DNA of 64,000 nt from Pseudomonas brassicacearum. GTDB taxonomy: Bacteria > Pseudomonadota > Gammaproteobacteria > Pseudomonadales > Pseudomonadaceae. This document shows positions 1 through 9,399 of the stretch, piece after piece. Under the pieces are notes generated by a model. The model saw only the letters and a program-made list of their open reading frames with translations, did not search any database and was not told the origin of the DNA. Within the stretch, counting starts at the first letter, position 1, and the number at the start of each line of letters is the position of its first letter. The stretch lies in assembly GCF_000585995.1 (NCBI RefSeq), contig NZ_CP007410.1, forward strand, positions 3,375,430-3,439,429. Reading direction: 5' to 3'. Made by a program: the position numbers and the translations under genes.

Positions 1-123
1 AGCGTTTCCATTCCCCAGGCATGGCCCCTGGCCTCGGGATGGCTATGAACGTCGCCATTGAAGTCGCGAGAAGCCCGGGCCCTGTGTCATGATTCGGCGT
101 CAACCTGACTGGCCGCAGCCCGC

Positions 124-1116
124 ATGACTTCAGTGAAAGACGTTGCACAGCTGGCCGGCGTGTCCCTGATGACGGTTTCCCGAGCGCTCAACAATCCGGA
201 AAAGCTGAGCCCCGAGACCCTTCAGCGGGTGCGTCGCGCCATTGATGAACTGCAATTCGTACCGAGCCTGTCGGCGCGCAAGATGCGTGGCGACAACTTG
301 CAGTCGCGCACCATCGGCGTGTTCGCACTGGACACCGCGACCACACCGTTCGCGGTCGAGCTGCTGCTGTCCATCGAACAGACCGCACAGCAAGCGGGTT
401 GGAATGTCTTCATCCTCAACCTGTTGAGCAACCCGCCCACCGACCAGAACATCGACCTGATGCTGTCGCACCGTCCCGACGGGTTGATCTTCAGCGCCAT
501 GGGCTTGCGCCAGGTGAGCATTCCCGAGCGATTGAAGAGCAAGCCGCTGGTACTCGCCAATTGCCTGGCCGATGACCATCGCCTGGTCAGTTATGTGCCC
601 GATGATGAGTCCGGGCAGCATCGCGCCGTGCATCACGCCTTGAGCCAAGGCTATCGGCGCCCGCTGTGCATCAACCTGCCGAAAAAGAGCCTGGCCTGGG
701 GCCTGCGGCAAGAAGGCTTGCAGCGCGCCTGCCAGGCATTCGGAGTGGCCCCTGACGCCCTCCTGCAATACGACCTGTCCGATCACGATGCCTACGGGGA
801 AACCGCCGCCATCCTCGACCGGCACATCATCGACGGTCGTCCGCAATTCGACATTCTGATCTGTGGCAACGACCGCATTGCCTTTTGTGCCTATCAGCTG
901 TTGTTGGGCCGTGGCCTGAAAATCCCCGACGACGTTGCCGTGCTGGGTTATGACAACATGATCGGCATCGCCGAATTGTTCATCCCGCCACTGACCACGG
1001 TGCAACTGCCCTACTACGAAATCGGTCGCCAGGCAGCCCGGCACCTGATCGAGGGGCTTGAGGTGTCGGGGGCCCAGCGGGTGGATTGTCCGTTGGTGGT
1101 TAGGTCGTCGCTGTAG
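124..1116 (+). CDS. LacI-family transcriptional regulator
   Basis: The 330-residue protein has a LacI helix-turn-helix at residues 3-25 (VKDVAQLAGVSLMTVSRAL) followed by a hinge and a periplasmic-binding-protein-like effector domain from about residue 60. This is the normal family length. The C-terminal part carries the typical GYDN and LTTVQ elements. Such proteins usually repress sugar or sugar-acid catabolic genes and release DNA on binding their ligand. The target probably lies to the left of the window; nothing to the right looks like a sugar operon. The ATG at 124 has only a weak ribosome-binding site, and a GTG three codons later is an alternative. The effector cannot be named. Confidence 0.88.
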   Translation: MTSVKDVAQLAGVSLMTVSRALNNPEKLSPETLQRVRRAIDELQFVPSLSARKMRGDNLQSRTIGVFALDTATTPFAVELLLSIEQTAQQAGWNVFILNLLSNPPTDQNIDLMLSHRPDGLIFSAMGLRQVSIPERLKSKPLVLANCLADDHRLVSYVPDDESGQHRAVHHALSQGYRRPLCINLPKKSLAWGLRQEGLQRACQAFGVAPDALLQYDLSDHDAYGETAAILDRHIIDGRPQFDILICGNDRIAFCAYQLLLGRGLKIPDDVAVLGYDNMIGIAELFIPPLTTVQLPYYEIGRQAARHLIEGLEVSGAQRVDCPLVVRSSL

Positions 1117-1131
1117 TCCGATCGGCCTACC

Positions 1132-1539
1132 TCACTTCTCGCCCTCGCAATTGACCATCCAGGCAATCCCGAAGCGGTCTTCGAACATGGCGAAACGCTC
1201 TGCCCAGAAGGTCTTTGCCAATGGCATGTGCACACTGCCGCCCGTACTCAAGCCGTTGAACAGTCGCTCAGCCTCGGCCACGCTGTCGACATTGAGGCAA
1301 ACCGACACGCCTTGCGGCTTGCTGTACGGCTGGCCCGGCGGACAATCGGAGGCCATCAGGCTGAATGCGCCGACTGTGAGGCAGGTATGCATGATCAGGT
1401 CCGGGTCCTTGGGCATGCCGGTTTCCTCAGGCACCTCGGCAAAGGACATGGAAAACAGCTCGCCGCCCAGCACATCCTTGTACAACGCAAAGGCTTCTTT
1501 GCAGTGACCGTTGAAGGTCAGGTAGGGGTTGATTCTCAT
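1132..1539 (-). CDS. VOC-family (PhnB/glyoxalase-like) protein
   Basis: The 135-residue protein starts MRINPYLTFNGHCKEAF and has the two beta-alpha-beta-beta-beta halves of the vicinal oxygen chelate fold in its PhnB-like form. The reading frame is open further upstream, but the ATG at 1539 has a good GGAGAACC ribosome-binding site and matches where family members begin. It follows the YciI-like gene by 23 bp on the same strand, so the two are likely co-transcribed. PhnB-like proteins are often of unknown substrate, and metal binding cannot be confirmed here. The neighbouring LacI gene converges on it. Confidence 0.85.
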   Translation of the reverse strand: MRINPYLTFNGHCKEAFALYKDVLGGELFSMSFAEVPEETGMPKDPDLIMHTCLTVGAFSLMASDCPPGQPYSKPQGVSVCLNVDSVAEAERLFNGLSTGGSVHMPLAKTFWAERFAMFEDRFGIAWMVNCEGEK

Positions 1540-1562
1540 GGTGGTTCTCCTGTCGTCAGGTG

Positions 1563-1988
1563 TCACGATTGACCGGCCATCTGCGCCCGCAGGCGTTCTT
1601 CCTGCTCGCGCAACTCGGGGGTAAAGGCCTCGCCAAACGCCTCGAGCTCGAAGATCTGGCGGATTTCGATTTCGCTGTCGCTGACCATCGGGTTCGGGCA
1701 GCGCTTGACCCAATCGATCGCTTCCTGCAACGACTGGACCTTGAAGATCCAGAAGCCGGCGATCAACTCCTGGGTTTGGGCAAAGGGTCCATTGACAACC
1801 GTCCGGTCCTTGCCGGAAAACCGTACACGCACGCCCTCGGCGCTGGGATGCAGGCCTTCACCGGCTAGCATCACCCCGGCCTTGACTAACTCTTCGTTGT
1901 AGGCGCCCATGGCGGTCAGCAGTTCTTCACTGGGCATTTCTCCGGCTTCCGACTCCGGGCTGGCTTTGACGATCACCAAAAATCGCAT
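1563..1988 (-). CDS. YciI-like (DGPF-domain) protein
   Basis: This 141-residue protein opens MRFLVIVKASPESEAG and contains the NGPFAQTQELIAGFWI stretch that marks the YCII/DGPF family, a ferredoxin-like fold related to muconolactone isomerases. The biochemical role of the family is largely unsettled. In many Pseudomonas genomes these genes sit with an ECF sigma factor of the SigJ/RpoE type; here no sigma factor is present and the partner is a VOC protein. The start has AGGAGATAAGACC just upstream, a strong ribosome-binding site. Confidence 0.85.
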   Translation of the reverse strand: MRFLVIVKASPESEAGEMPSEELLTAMGAYNEELVKAGVMLAGEGLHPSAEGVRVRFSGKDRTVVNGPFAQTQELIAGFWIFKVQSLQEAIDWVKRCPNPMVSDSEIEIRQIFELEAFGEAFTPELREQEERLRAQMAGQS

Positions 1989-2137
1989 GGTCTTATCTCC
2001 TGAGGGTGGATAAGCCGTCCCTGTGGCGGCTCTAGGGATAATCGAACGGCAAGGGACGGAATCGACAGACTAGCCCAATTTATTTTCGGCAAGTCGACGA
2101 GCGATAGGAGGGACAGTCCAGCGCGAAAAACGCATAC

Positions 2138-2160
2138 AAAAACGCCGCTCAATGAGCGGC
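2138..2160 (-). terminator. Rho-independent terminator of the protease operon
   Basis: A perfect 7-bp stem GCCGCTC/GAGCGGC (2144-2150 and 2154-2160) with a 3-base loop is followed on the minus strand by a run of T (2138-2142). It lies about 40 bp past the protease stop codon. Confidence 0.75.
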
Positions 2161-2198
2161 GCTGTTGGTTTTTCCCTGTGGGGTTCTGAACGGCTTTA

Positions 2199-5100
2199 TC
2201 AGGCAACCAGATCGTTGGCGTTGAAGGTGTTGACACCCAGCAACTGAATCTCGAAATCGGCGCCCAGATCGCCGTTGACGTTACCGGAAAGAATGTGATC
2301 GACAAAGCGCAGTTGCCCTGCGCCCGTGAAGTCATTCGAATCAATGAAACTGAACTTGTTGATCCCCGTAGCCAGGAGACTGGCGTCCAGCTTCGTCAGG
2401 TCAATCTTATCGCCTTGCAGGCGGCTGAAATCGAAAATGACGTCGCGAGCGCTGTCCAGGCCCAGTTCATTCAATGTGCTGAAAACGAATCGATCGGCCC
2501 CGGCACCGCCGGTGAGACTGTCAGCGCCGATGCCACCGATCAGCAGGTCATTGCCTGCACCGCCGTTGAGTTGATCGTTACCCGCCCCACCACTCAGCGT
2601 GTTGTTGCCGGTATTGCCGAGCAATACGTTATCCAGGGCATTGCCAGAACCGGTCAGGTGGGCAATACCGGTGAGCGTGAGGTTCTCCAGGTTGGCGCCC
2701 AGGGTCCAGTTCACCGAGGACCGCACCGTGTCGATTTCACTGGCCAGGGTGCTGGTTTCACTGACGACGTCCTTGAGGTTATCGACCACGTAGGTGTCGT
2801 TGCCGGTGCCACCGATGAGGGTGTCGATACCCGCGCCGCCGTCCAGGGTATCCGCACCGTCCAGGCCATTGAGCACGTTGGCCGCGCTGTTCCCGACCAG
2901 TGTGTTGCCCAGGGTGTTGCCGACAAGGTTGAGCGCGGCAGCACCGAGCAACTGGCCGTCCTCGACGTTGGCGGACAAGGTATGGCTGACGGATGTACGT
3001 ACCACGTCCTGGCCTTCGTCGGCGAGCTCGATGACCTGGTCGCCGAGGTTGTCGAGGAAATAGGTGTCATTGCCCTCGCCGCCAATCAGCGAGTCCCGCC
3101 CGCCCCCACCGTTGAGCACGTTGTTGCCGACGTTACCGGTCAGCACGTTGTTCAGGGCGTTGCCGGTGCCATTGAGGTGGGCAGTGCCAATCAGCGTGAG
3201 ATTTTCCAGGTTGGCGCCCAGGCTCCAGCTCAAGGAGGCGCGCACGGTATCGATTTCGCTGGCCAGGGTGCTGGTTTCGCTGATGACGTCCCTGAGGTTG
3301 TCGACCACGTAAGTGTCATTGCCAGTCCCACCAATCAAGGTATCGATACCGCTGCCGCCGTCCAGAACGTTAGCGCCGGTGTTGCCGGTGATGCGGTTGT
3401 TCAGGGCGTTGCCGGTACCATTGAGGTTGGCGCTGCCGCTCAGCGTCACGGCCTCAAGATTGGTGCCAAGGGTGTAGCTGATGGATGAGATGACGCTGTC
3501 GATTTCCGTGAGCGAAGCGCCACGCTCGATGACTGTGTCACCAAGGTTGTCGATGACATAGGTGTCGTTGCCGGCGCCGCCGTCCAGGGTGTCCGCGCCG
3601 CCCTGGCCATTAAGCACGTTGGCGGCGCTGTTGCCGATCAGGCTGTTGTCCAGGGCGTTGCCGACAAGGTTGATGGCGGCAACGCCGAGCAGTTGGCCGT
3701 CCTCGACGTTGGCCGCCAAGGTGTGGCTGACCGAGGTGCGAACCAGGTCTTGGCCTCCGTCCGCCGCTTCGATGACCTTGTCACCGAGATTATCGAGCAC
3801 GTAAGTATCGTCGCCGATGCCGCCGACCAGGGTATCGGCACCCGCGCCACCGTCAAGGTAGTCGCTGCCGGCGCCGCCTTGGAGGGTGTTCACGGAAGCG
3901 TTGCCGATCAGGCGATTGTCCAAGTCATTGCCCATCACGGTAAACAGCCCGGCACCGTTCAGGGTCACGTTCTCGATGTTGCGCAAATGACTGAGATTGA
4001 GGTCAACGACGTTGCTCAGCGAGCTGGACGCGTAAGTCAAGGTCAGGCTGTCGCGGCCCTGATCGGCACCTTCTTGCAGTAGCCCCAATTCAGCAGCTTG
4101 ATCGAGCACGTAGGTGTCATTGCCCGCACCGCCGATCAATGTATCCCGCCCGACACCGCCGTTGAGTACGTTATCGCCAGCGTTGCCGGTCAGCACGTTA
4201 GCCAGGGCGTTGCCGGTGCCGTTGAGGTTGGCGCTGCCAGTCAGTGTGAGGTTTTCCAGGTTGGCGCCCAGGGCCCAGCTCACCGAGGCGCGCACGGTGT
4301 CGATTTCGCTGGCCAGGGTGCTGGTTTCGCTGATGACGTCCTTGAGGTTGTCGACCACATACGTGTCATTGCCCGTGCCGCCGGCCAGGGTGTCGATCCC
4401 GCTACCGCCGTCGAGAACGTTGGCGCCGGCATTGCCGGTGATGCGGTTGTTCAGCGTGTTGCCGGTACCATTGAGGTTGCCGCTGCCGCTGAGCGTCAGG
4501 ACCTCGACGTTCGCGCCCAAGGTATAGCTGACGGAAGAAATAACGCTGTCGATTTCCGTGAGCGAAGCGCCACGTTCGATGACCGTGTCGCCAAGGTTGT
4601 CGATGACGTAGGTGTCGTTGCCGGCACCGCCGTCGAGTTGGTCACTGCCCGCACCACCGTTCAATACGTTGTTTCCGGTGTTGCCGGTCAACACGTTGTC
4701 CAGAGCGTTGCCGGTGCCATTGAGATGGGCAATGCCGGTCAGCGTGAGGTTTTCCAGATTGGCACCCAGGTTCCAGTTCACTGAGGCGCGCACGGTGTCG
4801 ATTTCGCCGGCCAGGGTGCTGGTTTCGTTGACGATGTCCTTGAGATTCTCGACCACGTAGGTATCGTTGCCGGTGCCACCGATGAGGGTGTCTATACCGG
4901 CACCACCGTCCAGGGTGTCGGCACCGTCCTGGCCATTGAGGATGTTGGCGGCGCCGTTGCCGATCAGGTTGTTGTCCGAGGCGTTGCCGACAAGATTGAG
5001 GGCGGCAACGCCGAGCAGTTGCCCATCCTCGACATTGACCGACAAGGTATGGCTGACCGAGGTGCGTACCAGGTCGCGACCTTCGTCGGCGCGCTCAATG

Positions 5101-6617
5101 ACGTTGTCGCCAGGGTTATCCAACAGGTAGATGTCATTGCCGGCACCGCCAATCAGCGTGTCCCGCCCCACACCGCCGTCGAGCACGTTGTTGCCGGTGT
5201 TGCCGCTGAGTACGTTGTTCAGGGCGTTGCCCGTGCCTGTAAGGTTGGCGCTGCCGAGCAATGTGAGGTTTTCCAGGTTTGCGCCCAGGGTCCAGCTCAA
5301 CGAGGCGCGTACAGTGTCGATTTCGCTGGCCAGGGTGCTGGTTTCGCTGATGACGTCCTTGAGGTTGTCGACCACGTAGGTGTCGTTGCCCGCACCACCG
5401 ACCAGCGTGTCGATACCGCCGCCGCCATCCAGCGTGTTGGCGCCGGCATTGCCGGTGATGCGGTTATTCAGCGCGTTGCCGGTGCCATTGACGTTGGCAC
5501 CGCCAGTCAGCGAGAGGTTTTCCAGGTTGGCACCCAGGCTCCAGCTCACCGAGGCGCGTACGGTATCGATTTCACTGGCCAGGGTACTGGTTTCACTGAT
5601 GGTGTCCGCGAGGTTGTCGACAACATAGGTATCGTTGCCCGCCCCGCCGATCAAACTATCCTTGCCGGCACCACCATCCAGAAGGTTGCCCAGTGCATTG
5701 CCGATCAGGGTGTCGTCATTGACCGAGCCAATGGCGTTTTCGATTTTGGCGCCGTAAGCAATCGCCAGCCCCTCGTTGAAGGCCGTCTGGGTGGTGAGAT
5801 TGGTGAAGGCCTGACCGATTTTGCTGAACTGGCCTTCATTCAGATTGATGCGAACCGCTCCCGCCTGATTGCTTGCATCAATCGTGTCATTGCCGCCAGC
5901 ATCCCAGATAGTCTCGAATACCGACTGATCGACAGCCCAGCTATAGGTGTTATTGCCAGTCTGCCAGTGAGTGTTTGCGCCATAAAGACTCTGGATGGCG
6001 GCAATGTCCAGCAACATGGGTGACGTCGGTTCGAAGGAGTACGCGTTGTCGTAACTCATGATCGTGTAACGAACATCATCGTACTGAGCAGCAAGCACCG
6101 TGGCATTAAACTGGCTTGAGGAGAACGAATGCTTGAGGCCCAGGGCGTGGCCAATCTCATGCATAAAGGTCAGGTAGTCGTAGGTGCCTTCACCTGGCGT
6201 CGGGTTGTCCGTGATGGGCCCGATCCAGACATCACCGGCGCTGGGGGTGCGATCGGGGTAGTAAGCCCAGGCTGCGAAGCTGGAGTCCATGTCCCCATAG
6301 CCACCGAAGCGCAAGTCGCCCACGCTGCTATAGGACTCGCCGACCTGGTTGAATTTGATATTGGCGACCGAACTCCACGTGCCGAGCGCACCGACAACGG
6401 CGTTTTTCTGCGCTGATGTCAGGGTGTAGCCAGCCTCATACTCATTGTTACCGCTGTAGTAGTTCGCAAAATAGGAATTCATCGTCATGAAGCTGTACGT
6501 CAGGGACGTACCGCCCGATGTGCCGGTCCAATAAGTGCCGAAAAGCAAACTGTTGACCTGCGCGTTAGCGGTCAGCTTTGCGTACGAGATGGATGAATAA
6601 CCAAGTGGACTAGGCAT
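2199..6617 (-). CDS. Giant serralysin-like RTX metalloprotease
   Basis: The 1472-residue protein has an M10B metalloprotease domain at about residues 1-310. The zinc motif HEIGHALGLKH is at residues 153-163 and the Met-turn IMSYDN at about 183-188. From about residue 319 to 1375 there are twelve tandem units of roughly 80-100 residues. Each contains GG-x-G-x-D glycine-rich calcium motifs, a NDTYVVDNL-like strand and a TLGANLENLTL-like strand. A C-terminal domain ending NTFNANDLVA probably carries the type I secretion signal. Ordinary serralysins are near 480 residues, so the repeat array makes this one about three times longer. It is the last gene after the AprD/E/F exporter genes, which very likely secrete it. 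No signal peptide is present, as expected. No AprI-type inhibitor gene is seen. Confidence 0.9.
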   Translation of the reverse strand: MPSPLGYSSISYAKLTANAQVNSLLFGTYWTGTSGGTSLTYSFMTMNSYFANYYSGNNEYEAGYTLTSAQKNAVVGALGTWSSVANIKFNQVGESYSSVGDLRFGGYGDMDSSFAAWAYYPDRTPSAGDVWIGPITDNPTPGEGTYDYLTFMHEIGHALGLKHSFSSSQFNATVLAAQYDDVRYTIMSYDNAYSFEPTSPMLLDIAAIQSLYGANTHWQTGNNTYSWAVDQSVFETIWDAGGNDTIDASNQAGAVRINLNEGQFSKIGQAFTNLTTQTAFNEGLAIAYGAKIENAIGSVNDDTLIGNALGNLLDGGAGKDSLIGGAGNDTYVVDNLADTISETSTLASEIDTVRASVSWSLGANLENLSLTGGANVNGTGNALNNRITGNAGANTLDGGGGIDTLVGGAGNDTYVVDNLKDVISETSTLASEIDTVRASLSWTLGANLENLTLLGSANLTGTGNALNNVLSGNTGNNVLDGGVGRDTLIGGAGNDIYLLDNPGDNVIERADEGRDLVRTSVSHTLSVNVEDGQLLGVAALNLVGNASDNNLIGNGAANILNGQDGADTLDGGAGIDTLIGGTGNDTYVVENLKDIVNETSTLAGEIDTVRASVNWNLGANLENLTLTGIAHLNGTGNALDNVLTGNTGNNVLNGGAGSDQLDGGAGNDTYVIDNLGDTVIERGASLTEIDSVISSVSYTLGANVEVLTLSGSGNLNGTGNTLNNRITGNAGANVLDGGSGIDTLAGGTGNDTYVVDNLKDVISETSTLASEIDTVRASVSWALGANLENLTLTGSANLNGTGNALANVLTGNAGDNVLNGGVGRDTLIGGAGNDTYVLDQAAELGLLQEGADQGRDSLTLTYASSSLSNVVDLNLSHLRNIENVTLNGAGLFTVMGNDLDNRLIGNASVNTLQGGAGSDYLDGGAGADTLVGGIGDDTYVLDNLGDKVIEAADGGQDLVRTSVSHTLAANVEDGQLLGVAAINLVGNALDNSLIGNSAANVLNGQGGADTLDGGAGNDTYVIDNLGDTVIERGASLTEIDSVISSISYTLGTNLEAVTLSGSANLNGTGNALNNRITGNTGANVLDGGSGIDTLIGGTGNDTYVVDNLRDVISETSTLASEIDTVRASLSWSLGANLENLTLIGTAHLNGTGNALNNVLTGNVGNNVLNGGGGRDSLIGGEGNDTYFLDNLGDQVIELADEGQDVVRTSVSHTLSANVEDGQLLGAAALNLVGNTLGNTLVGNSAANVLNGLDGADTLDGGAGIDTLIGGTGNDTYVVDNLKDVVSETSTLASEIDTVRSSVNWTLGANLENLTLTGIAHLTGSGNALDNVLLGNTGNNTLSGGAGNDQLNGGAGNDLLIGGIGADSLTGGAGADRFVFSTLNELGLDSARDVIFDFSRLQGDKIDLTKLDASLLATGINKFSFIDSNDFTGAGQLRFVDHILSGNVNGDLGADFEIQLLGVNTFNANDLVA

Positions 6618-6690
6618 ACGAACTTCCTGAAATCGATCTGCGGCCCTTCCTGGATGCGACCGCTACAAGGGGTTATTTTGCATGAGAAAT

Positions 6691-6708
6691 AGTGATTTTG
6701 ATATCACT
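6691..6708. promoter_or_regulatory. Inverted repeat upstream of the protease
   Basis: AGTGAT and ATCACT are separated by six bases in the 112-bp gap between the outer-membrane factor gene and the protease. It could be a regulatory site for the protease or an mRNA hairpin tuning its expression within the operon. There is no T-run, so it is not a clear terminator. Confidence 0.3.
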
Positions 6709-6729
6709 TAGCCACTGCATTTTTGACCA

Positions 6730-8061
6730 CTAATCCGAAGAGGACGGCGCCACCAGCCATTCATTGGCCCGACGAATATCCCCTTCCCCCAATCTTCCGC
6801 TCCAGCGGTGCAACACAAGCAAGCTGGTTACGAACTTGTATTGGGACTGATAGAAATCACGCCGTGCGCGAAACTCTTCCTTGATGCTGTCCAGGACATC
6901 GACGGCATTCTTGACGCCATAGGCGAAGGCTTTCTCCGTGGCTATGCGCGACTTTTCAGCTGACTCCAGCGCGCGTCGTGTCGCCTTGATTCGGCTCAGC
7001 TCAGCGGTCATGCCGAGGTACGCCGTGCGGGTTTCCTTGACGACCTGGCGCCGCAGGGCTTCCAGCTCCTGCTCGGCGACTTCCTTATCGCTTTCGGACG
7101 TCGATACCCGAGCACGGGTGGAACCGCCACTGTAAAGCGGCACCTGCAGATCGAGGGATGCGACGAGGTTGTCCGAACGCGGCGTCAACGCGCCCTCATA
7201 GCCGATATCACTGCGTTGCGCCGTCAAGTTCAGCCCGAGCCGGGGCAGATGACCGGCCTTGGCTTCACCAATCGCCGCGTCGGCGGCACGGATACTGTGT
7301 TCGCGGGCGTGCAGTGCCGGGTTGCTGTCCAGTGCTGTCTGCACCCAATAGTCCTGCGCCTGGGCGGGCAGACTGAAGGCCGGATTGTCGCCGATGCGCT
7401 TGAGTGGTTCCTGGACGTCGCGCCCCACCAATTCGGAAATGGCTTCCCGACTGACCTGGACCTTGTTACTGGCCTCGATCTCGTCAGCCTTGAGCGTATC
7501 CACTCGCGCCTCGAGATCCAGTGTGTCGGTCACCATCGCCATCTGGCGCGCATACAGGGCATTGACGCGCTTGAGGTTACGCTCGGTCGCGTCCAGCTCG
7601 CTGCGCACCAGGGACAGTTCATCCTCCGCCGCCAGCACGGCAAAGTAGCGCTCGGACAGGTCAATACTGGCCTGCACCTGGGTGTCATCGGATTCGTATT
7701 CGCCCTGCCGGGCCAACTCTACGTACTTCTGGTAACTGCGCCAGACCTGCGGGTCGTAGATCACCTGATTGAGCATCACCGCCATGCGTTTGCCGTTGTA
7801 CTGGATGCGGTTAAGGTCGTCGTCACGCCGACTGCGGTTGACACTGCCGCTGGCGTTGAGCTGCGGCAACAGTTGCCCCAAGGCTGCACGCTCGTTGCCC
7901 TCACCGCTACGGATCAGGGCTTGAGCGCGCAAGATGCGCGGATCAGCACCCTGCGCTTCCTGATGCAATTGCCACAGGTCTATGTAAGAAACCGCGGCCC
8001 CGTTGCCAGCGAGGACGCCAAGGGGCAAGACGGCCAGGCATATCGCGATCAGGGACTTCAT
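6730..8061 (-). CDS. aprF: Type I secretion outer-membrane factor (AprF/TolC-like)
   Basis: The 443-residue protein has an N-terminal signal peptide (MKSLIAICLAVLPLGVLAG) and the paired long helical repeats of the TolC family, with QLNASGSV in the first repeat and LGLNLTAQ in the second. It should form the trimeric outer-membrane channel of the protease exporter. It begins one base after the adaptor stop codon, so translation is coupled. The downstream protease gene is 112 bp away. The symbol follows the Pseudomonas alkaline protease exporter; orthology is inferred from gene order and family. Confidence 0.85.
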   Translation of the reverse strand: MKSLIAICLAVLPLGVLAGNGAAVSYIDLWQLHQEAQGADPRILRAQALIRSGEGNERAALGQLLPQLNASGSVNRSRRDDDLNRIQYNGKRMAVMLNQVIYDPQVWRSYQKYVELARQGEYESDDTQVQASIDLSERYFAVLAAEDELSLVRSELDATERNLKRVNALYARQMAMVTDTLDLEARVDTLKADEIEASNKVQVSREAISELVGRDVQEPLKRIGDNPAFSLPAQAQDYWVQTALDSNPALHAREHSIRAADAAIGEAKAGHLPRLGLNLTAQRSDIGYEGALTPRSDNLVASLDLQVPLYSGGSTRARVSTSESDKEVAEQELEALRRQVVKETRTAYLGMTAELSRIKATRRALESAEKSRIATEKAFAYGVKNAVDVLDSIKEEFRARRDFYQSQYKFVTSLLVLHRWSGRLGEGDIRRANEWLVAPSSSD

Positions 8062-8062
8062 G

Positions 8063-9394
8063 TCAGTCCTCGATCATCGAGCGGGCGAAAGCATTGCTGG
8101 CAGGCTGCATCAAGTATTGCAACAGCGTCCGCTCCCCCGTATTGATCAGTACTTCGACCGGCATCCCCGGCACCAGGGTGAGATTACCCAGCGCCTGACG
8201 TCCTTTGTCCGTCAGGGCTACGCGTGCCAGGTAATAAGCGGTGCCGGTGTCCTTGTTGGTCAGGCGATCAGCGGATATCTGCACCAACTGCCCTTCGATG
8301 ACTGGTGTGGTGCTGCTCTTGAACGCACTGAAGCGAATGTGCGCCAGCTTGCCCAGGGCAATGCGATCGATGTCCATCGGCGAAACCTGTGCTTCGACGA
8401 TCAGCTCCTCGTTGGCGGGGACGATGTCCAACAGTGCGGTGCCTGGGCTGACCACTCCGCCCGGTGTGTGCAGGGTCATGCCCATGACCATGCCCGACTC
8501 GGGCGCCAGGATATCGGTGCGTTGGTCGCGGTCCTGCAGGGTCGCCAGTCGCTCGCGCAACTCATAAACCTTGCTCCGCGCATCGCCCAGCAGACCGGCG
8601 ACCTCGGTGGCAAAGGTCTTTTTCAGCTGCAGTATTTTCAACTGCGCCTCGTCGATATGGACTCGCGCTCGGGCGATCTCGGATTGACTTTCGGCTATTT
8701 CGGCCTGCAGGCGAGAAAGACTGCGCTCCTGCTCGCGCAGGCGCTGCTTGTCCACGTAGCCATCGGCCAACAGTGCGCGCAAATCGACAATCTCTTCTTC
8801 ATAGGACGCCGCCAGTGTTTGCTTGCTGGCGATGACGGCCTTGAGTCCGCGAATCTGCTCCTCGATCTGTCCGATGGACTTCTCTTGCAAGCCGATTTCA
8901 CCCAGCAACGAGGTCCGTCGGGTCTGGAAGATTCGCGCTTCACTGTCACGGGCCTCCCGTACTCGAGGGTCAGCCGAGTCAAGAGTCGACTCAGGTACTG
9001 GCTCGGGCAGCGAGTCACGTTCAGCCACCAACCGGGCCTGCAGTTCGAGGGCGGCGATCAACTGGCTGCGCATGGCTTCCATTTCCGAGCGCGCCTGGGT
9101 GTTATCGAGCACCAGCAACACATCGCCGGCCTTCACCTGGTCACCGTCATGCACGCGCAGTTCACGCACGATGCCGCCTTCAAGGTGTTGAACAGTCTTG
9201 CGGTAGCTTTTGACCGTGACCACGCCCGGCGCGAGGGCCGCACTGTCGAGCGGCGCCAGGGTAGCCCAGCCACCGAACAGGCCAAAGGTGACCAACAGCA
9301 TGAGATAACCGATGCGACGTATCGGTGCGTCATCGATGGGTAGCGCGGACGTATCGGCGGATGAGGACTGAGTGTTTTGCATAAAATTACTCAC
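8063..9394 (-). CDS. aprE: Type I secretion membrane-fusion protein (AprE/HlyD-like)
   Basis: This 443-residue protein has one membrane segment near residues 29-50, a biotinyl-lipoyl-like half motif (VKSYRKTVQHLEGGIV), a long coiled-coil hairpin at about 95-290 and a beta-barrel domain with APESGMVMGMTLHTPGGVV. This is the HlyD/PrtE layout. It links the inner-membrane ABC exporter to the outer-membrane channel. The GTG at 9394 lies 5 bases after the exporter stop; the in-frame ATG at 9382 is an equally possible start. Confidence 0.88.
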   Translation of the reverse strand: MSNFMQNTQSSSADTSALPIDDAPIRRIGYLMLLVTFGLFGGWATLAPLDSAALAPGVVTVKSYRKTVQHLEGGIVRELRVHDGDQVKAGDVLLVLDNTQARSEMEAMRSQLIAALELQARLVAERDSLPEPVPESTLDSADPRVREARDSEARIFQTRRTSLLGEIGLQEKSIGQIEEQIRGLKAVIASKQTLAASYEEEIVDLRALLADGYVDKQRLREQERSLSRLQAEIAESQSEIARARVHIDEAQLKILQLKKTFATEVAGLLGDARSKVYELRERLATLQDRDQRTDILAPESGMVMGMTLHTPGGVVSPGTALLDIVPANEELIVEAQVSPMDIDRIALGKLAHIRFSAFKSSTTPVIEGQLVQISADRLTNKDTGTAYYLARVALTDKGRQALGNLTLVPGMPVEVLINTGERTLLQYLMQPASNAFARSMIED

Positions 9395-9399
9395 CCGTC

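Noticed and set aside
2500..5660. Regular repeat spacing that could suggest a CRISPR array or satellite
   Set aside because: The repeats are in frame, 240-300 bp long, diverged, and encode calcium-binding RTX units.
2295..6416. Long plus-strand open frames opposite the RTX protease (2295-3488, 4098-4784, 5019-6023)
   Set aside because: They mirror the codon pattern of the repeats, lack ribosome-binding sites and give repetitive low-complexity proteins.
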